DNA from: Castor canadensis
Taxonomy: Eukaryota; Chordata; Mammalia; Rodentia; Castoridae
NCBI RefSeq assembly: GCF_047511655.1
Contig: NC_133398.1
Coordinates: 47,993,638 to 48,057,637, forward strand
DNA: 64,000 bases
Direction: 5' to 3'
Positions 59,482 to 64,000 of the stretch are shown here, piece by piece. A program made the position numbers and the translations under genes. The notes beneath the pieces are model-generated. The model saw nothing but the letters and a program-made list of their open reading frames with translations. It had not been told where the DNA came from and made no database searches. Each line of letters starts with the position of its first letter. Within the stretch, counting starts at the first letter, position 1.

Positions 59482-59929
59482 TGTGTGTATATAAAGTTTC
59501 CAGAGATGGTCAGTGGCAGAACTAAAACCAAATGGAACGCGAAAGTTCATTTCAGATCCTTTCACCAAAGCCAGGATATATGAATCAAGGCCTATATGTT
59601 ACATATTTTCTATTAAATCCCCATGTCAACATTTAAGAAGGAAGGAATAAGATATTGGAACAGGCACTGTGGTTAGTGCTGGTTGAGGAAGAAAAAGAGA
59701 AATTTAGAATACACACATTTGTGCATGGAAACATACAGTAAGTGCTTAATCAGTAATTCATTCAAGAAGCTCCACCAGACAGCAAAGTCCAGAGAAGAGA
59801 GGAAATGAAGCCAGTGGTTATATCACAAAATAAACTAAAAAGAAGGAAAGTAGGTATGGGTCTTAGGGAAGTCTGGTCATGTTGAAAGCTTTAGGCATAT
59901 GTATCTGAGGAGGATCTTAATTCTCAACC
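59482..59929. other. Unique noncoding DNA
   Basis: No gene or repeat family recognised. Confidence 0.4.
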
Positions 59930-60329
59930 TAGAAAGCACTTTGGGTTTTTTTGGTTTTTTTTTTTCTCTTTTTTTTTTTTTTCATTTTTCTTTTATTATT
60001 CATATGTGCATACAAGGCTTGGTTCATTTCTCCCCCCTGCCCCCACCCCCTCCCTTACCACCCACTCCACCCCCTCCCGCTCCCCCCCTCAATACCCAGC
60101 AGAAACTATTTTGCCCTTATCTCTAATTTTGTTGTAGAGAGAGTATAAGCAATAATAGGAAGGAACAAGGGGTTTTGCTGGTTGAGATAAGGATAGCTAT
60201 ACAGGGCATTGACTCACATTGATTTCCTGTGTGTGGGTGTTACCTTCTAGGTTAATTCTTTTTGATCTAACATTTTCTCTAGTTCCTGGTCCCCTTTTCC
60301 TATTGGCCTCAGTTGTAGAAAGCACTTTG
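59930..60329 (-). mobile_element. 5'-truncated young L1 3' UTR with 14-bp target duplications
   Basis: 59944-60315 is the young L1 3' UTR in antisense: T-rich tail, TTTTATTATTCATATGTGCA, C-rich tract (about 60031-60088), and an end at CCTATTGGCCTCAGTTG. TAGAAAGCACTTTG is exact at 59930-59943 and 60316-60329. Confidence 0.95.
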
Positions 60330-60404
60330 TAATTCATAAAATACTTTCACATTTATAAATTCCAATAGTAGCTACCAAGAACATCAGATATTCTGTGTGT
60401 ACTA

Positions 60405-60560
60405 TGATTGGGATCATTATCTGCTCTTTACAGATGAGGAAATTGAGGCTCAGACAGGTCACAGGATTTGACTACAGTCACAAAGTGAAGGAGAAGGGAG
60501 GGAACTTATAGCCAGATCTGTCTGTGTTCTGCTATTCTAAGGCCTGTGTCCTTTTCAGTA
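60405..60560 (-). repeat. MIR SINE
   Basis: ATCATTATCTGCTCTTTACA, GATGAGGAAATTGAGGCTCA, GACAGGTCACAGGATTTGAC and CAGTCACAAAGTGAAGGAG match the reverse strand of MIR. It is the best preserved MIR in the window. Confidence 0.85.
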
Positions 60561-61684
60561 CACTGTGGTAACTCTCACTGTTTTATCTTCAAATTGGCAT
60601 TTACAGGTAGACAAGATATGAAACTCAAATTGAGTTGAGAGTTACACAGTAGGGATGTGAGTACTTTGAAAGAGAATGTCCAATAAAATTTTATGTGAAG
60701 ACAAGGAAGAAAAATATTTTTATTTTTATAAATCATAGGTAATGATATACCGTACATTCTTTAGTGATTAAAATGCCAAAAAAGCAACATTGATCCTCTA
60801 TGGGAATTTTTTGTTTATTGCTGTTTTTAAATAGCTCTGTTGTTGCTTTTCCTCCACACAGTGTGACATTCATCCCTATGAATAGATTCACTACCCCAAA
60901 AGAAAATATAGAAAAAGTAAAGATGGGATTATATTATGATTCCAGAGGCATAGGATTGGGACTTAAAAAGTAAGAGAAGACAGGGGAGGAGAATATTCAG
61001 AGAAAGCATGAGTATGTATGTCTTAGGTCACCTATAGACAATTATCTCTAGGTAAGAGCAAATATCCATATGTGGAGAAAGAGACTTGGCTGTGAACACC
61101 AGAATTTTCTCCACTGAGATGTGGTAGTCATATACATCAGCCCAGTATTAAGGTTCACATATTTCTATACCCATTTCCTGAAGTGACCACATACCTGAGA
61201 ATATGAATAAAACCAAGAAGAGAGACTAATACAAATGTGTTTAGACTGGTTTGCTTTACTTTCAAAGCTGGTAGTTCTTTCTCCCAAAACCAAAACTACA
61301 AAACAAGGTACATCAATGCAAAGTAGCTAAAAATAGGAAATAGAAGGAACAGCTGTTCAACCTAGCATCAGCTGCTAAAAGACAAAATAAACACAACCAA
61401 ACTCCTCACAAATGAATACCCTAATACCAAAAACTGGCAGACAATCCTAAGTATCATTTTAATTACCTTTATTGCTTCTAAAAAAATCAGAAAATACCTA
61501 AAGATAACTGCTATTAAGATTTTATTACATGCAATTCCAAAGTAGATGGAGTTTATATATTTTTAATATATTTTAATGGAATATATATATTTATGTATAT
61601 AATATATTTTTAACATAATTCTACTGACTTAATTTCCCACTTTCTTGTGTGACATATTGTCATTGCATTTCCATGGAGATTTTT
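60561..61684. other. Unique noncoding DNA
   Basis: No gene or repeat recognised; a TA-rich tract lies at about 61551-61612. Confidence 0.45.
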
Positions 61685-61800
61685 TTGTTTGTTTTGTTTT
61701 ATTTTATTTTTTGAGACTGACTCACTATATGGCCCAGGCTGGCCTAAAACTCTACAACTCTCAGTCCTTCTGTCTCAGCCTCTTAAGTACTGGCATTAAT
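61685..61800 (-). repeat. B1 SINE
   Basis: TTTTGAGACTGACTCACTAT, ATGGCCCAGGCTGGCCTAAA and CTCAGCCTCTTAAGTACTGG on the plus strand are antisense B1, with a TTTTG-rich tail at its left end. Confidence 0.82.
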
Positions 61801-62044
61801 AATTATAACTTTTTAATTTACAATTAGTGGAGAAAATGATCTCCTCTTTAAATATTAGTTTGGGAACCACTGGAGTAAACAATGTTTGCCAAAATAAAAG
61901 GTTCCAATTTTCATAAACGTTAAGAAGAACACCATTTTAATATTAAGAAAATGTAAGGGAAAAAACTAATACCAGGAAGACCCATTAGAAAAAAGATTGT
62001 GGTAAAAATGTCTTTATGTTTGTGTTTATAAACTAAACTTTTGT

Positions 62045-62163
62045 GGGGGTTGGGAATTGAGACAATGTTTTTCTTTGTATCCTAGACTGACCTCAAATTC
62101 AGGATCCCCCTGCTTCAGTCTCCTGAGTGCTAGGATTACAGATGTGTAGCATCAGGCCAAGCT
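62045..62163 (-). repeat. B1 SINE
   Basis: AATTGAGACAATGTTTTTCT, TAGACTGACCTCAAATTCAG, CAGTCTCCTGAGTGCTAGGA and TTACAGATGTGTAGCATCAG are antisense B1. Confidence 0.82.
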
Positions 62164-63039
62164 ACAAGGTAAACCTTTAAATTTTTTATCACTAGTCTGA
62201 ATAACGTCTTCTAAATATGATAAATGTGAATCCTTGAGCCCTTTTAAATTACAGTCTGATTTTCAAGATATGTGCATTCAAGAGCATTCATAAGATCAAC
62301 TCTTTGAAAAGGAAAAGTACAGTATAATGTTAACATCGCAAGATCAAATATGGATGGTGACACCAAGCTTTCTTCTCTCCTTGATGCCTGTGTACTAATT
62401 TTCGTCTCCTGTATATATATGCAAGATTCTTAATGATATGGGACATCTGGTATCCTGTGTGCTCCAAAGTGGGGGAAATGAACCCAGATAGGACAAGTAT
62501 TCTTAGTGTATACACAAGGCCATGGTATAAATTGCATTCATCTTCCTCAAGTGTCAATTTTACTCAAAGACTTTTTGTGCAAAGTTAAGTTTATACCTCA
62601 CCTTAATATTAGTAAGAATTTTACTTACATTGTTTAAAGTCCAAGGAAAGTCACATGTTGAATAAAACAAAAAACTTCAAAGAAATGTTGTGTTAATTGA
62701 TTGGTTGAGGATATTTCCCCTAATTGTAAGAAGATTACACTCTGAAATTGGGAGTATTTAGTACAAAGTTTCAAGAATCAGTATCTCCCAATTGGCACAA
62801 TGTGTCTTACACATAATAGAAAATCAGTGTTAATTATGTTTATTTGACTTGAATTGCTATTAGACATAACTTGGAAAGTTTGTTTTTGACACATTAGACA
62901 ACACATCAAAGGAAAAAGGGAAAAGAGAGAAAAAGGGGAAAAAAAAGAGTAAGTTCTGTTAAATGACTTCTTAACACTTCTCACAAGACTGTTGGAATTC
63001 TCTATGGTACACTGAGTTCTCCATTTGCTGCATTAGTGC
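62164..63039. other. Unique noncoding DNA
   Basis: No gene or repeat recognised; purine-rich near 62908-62950. Confidence 0.4.
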
Positions 63040-63340
63040 CAATTGATGTCCCAATTGTTAGTAGAATAAAAGCCAGATTCCTTAGCTTATCATGCATTGC
63101 ATCCAGAATGGAAACACATCCCGAACACCACACTTTATTTCCCTATTTTATTACCCTGCTTCAAGCCAAATTGTGCAACTCCCCATTCTCCTTACACACC
63201 CCAGGTTTTCCCTACTATGTTTGGTCAGTCTGTTCCCTATAATTTGAATTCCCTTGCCTGTCTCACCATCATTATCTCATAGGCATAGTGCAAATGCCAC
63301 CCCTTTTAGAAAGCCTTCCTTGATCTTTAATTTGAGAAGT
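63040..63340 (+). repeat. L2 3' fragment
   Basis: AGTAGAATAAAAGCCAGATT, CTGTTCCCTATAATTTGAAT, AGTGCAAATGCCACCCCTTT and TAGAAAGCCTTCCTTGATCT follow the order of the L2 LINE 3' region. Highly diverged, as expected for this ancient family. Confidence 0.6.
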
Positions 63341-64000
63341 TATGCTTCTTTCTGATTTGACATAACAAATGACTAGATGTTTCTTTCTTTTTTTTAATGG
63401 TATATGATTTTTAATGTTGATTAACTCAATTTGCAAGAATGTTATTGTGAATTTTTGCATTTATATTTACCAAGGAAGTTGGACTATAGTGTTCTTTTTT
63501 CAATTGTGTTTTAATTACACAAAGTGGCTTCATCATGGTATTTCTCAGATGAATATATTATCCTTTGATTAGATTAACTCTTTTATAGCTTTCTTTTTTC
63601 TCCCTTTCCCTTTTTTTTTTTTTTTTGGTTGAATTTATTTTCTGCTTTTGTTATATTTTACATGTATGTCTTAACTTTCCCTATAAATTATAAACTCTTT
63701 GAGAGATGGTACAATATATATAAATGCTGGATGGATGGATGAATGAATATATCTAACTCTAAAAAGCCAGAAATACTATTAATTTAACTTATTTTAATTC
63801 TGTCCTTCAAACATATTTAACTCTGCATGGAATCAGAAACATTCGAAATGAAAAAAGCACTGAGGTAGTCCATGGATCAATTTCCATTATCTCCTATAAC
63901 AATTGTTTCATTGATTGGAGAAAGCAAGAAGGGGATGAAATGCCCTTTAATAAAATCTGCAAAGATTCTATCTGTTCAAAGCCTGTACTGGGAACTCACT
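63341..64000. other. Unique noncoding DNA with short simple repeats
   Basis: T run at about 63611-63627 and a (GGAT)n-like tract at 63729-63748. No gene recognised. Confidence 0.45.

Noticed and set aside
1-64000. CRISPR arrays, operons, bacterial or phage systems
   Set aside because: The DNA is mammalian; direct repeats found are microsatellites, SINEs, L1s or target duplications.

Overview
This window is mammalian nuclear DNA. It is AT-rich, has no intact host protein-coding exon that I can recognise, and is packed with LINE-1 (L1) copies, short B1-type (7SL-derived) and ID-type (tRNA-derived) SINEs, old MIR and L2 relics, an ERVL-MaLR-like element and processed pseudogenes. B1 and ID monomers joined into composite SINEs, together with a young L1 family, point to a rodent. 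The SINE style (tRNA-like half with the B box read as GTTCAAACCCC, fused to a B1 half) suggests a castorimorph such as beaver or a relative. That species-level guess is inference only. The region is best read as intergenic or deep-intronic.

Layout. 1-8860: mostly unique AT-rich DNA with a MIR, scattered SINEs, microsatellites and a 36-nt tRNA-Gly 5' half flanked by a target-site duplication. 8861-16233: an older L1 fragment followed by a near full-length, decayed L1 on the minus strand. 16234-20760: unique DNA with a MIR, an L1 3' remnant, a three-unit SINE and a perfect 15-bp inverted repeat. 20760-27135: old L1 copies on the plus strand, themselves hit by two small minus-strand L1 insertions and a SINE. 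27136-30357: long low-repeat stretch (possible conserved noncoding DNA) plus an ID SINE. 30358-36010: a short L1 with perfect target duplications but no tail, then a MaLR-like element interrupted by three later non-LTR insertions. 36011-37362: another low-repeat stretch.

37363-51225 is the most layered part. An old L1 (5' UTR, ORF1, start of ORF2) is split by a young 7.04-kb L1 with 15-bp target duplications. This young copy carries only three visible reading-frame lesions (one in ORF1, two in ORF2). Further on is a processed pseudogene of MOSMO (modulator of Smoothened) joined directly, in the same orientation, to a 5'-truncated young L1. 51226-64000: mostly unique DNA with a truncated 5S rRNA pseudogene, a 103-bp duplicated block, SINEs, old L1 pieces, an RPL21 processed pseudogene split by a SINE, a short young L1, MIR and L2.

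No operon, CRISPR array or dedicated host gene system is present. What unites the window is L1-driven retrotransposition in cis (L1 copies) and in trans (SINEs, mRNA pseudogenes, a tRNA half, probably 5S RNA). Reading limits: alignments were done by eye, repeat boundaries are approximate to about 5-20 bp unless fixed by a target duplication, and repeat family names follow recalled consensus features, not a database search.
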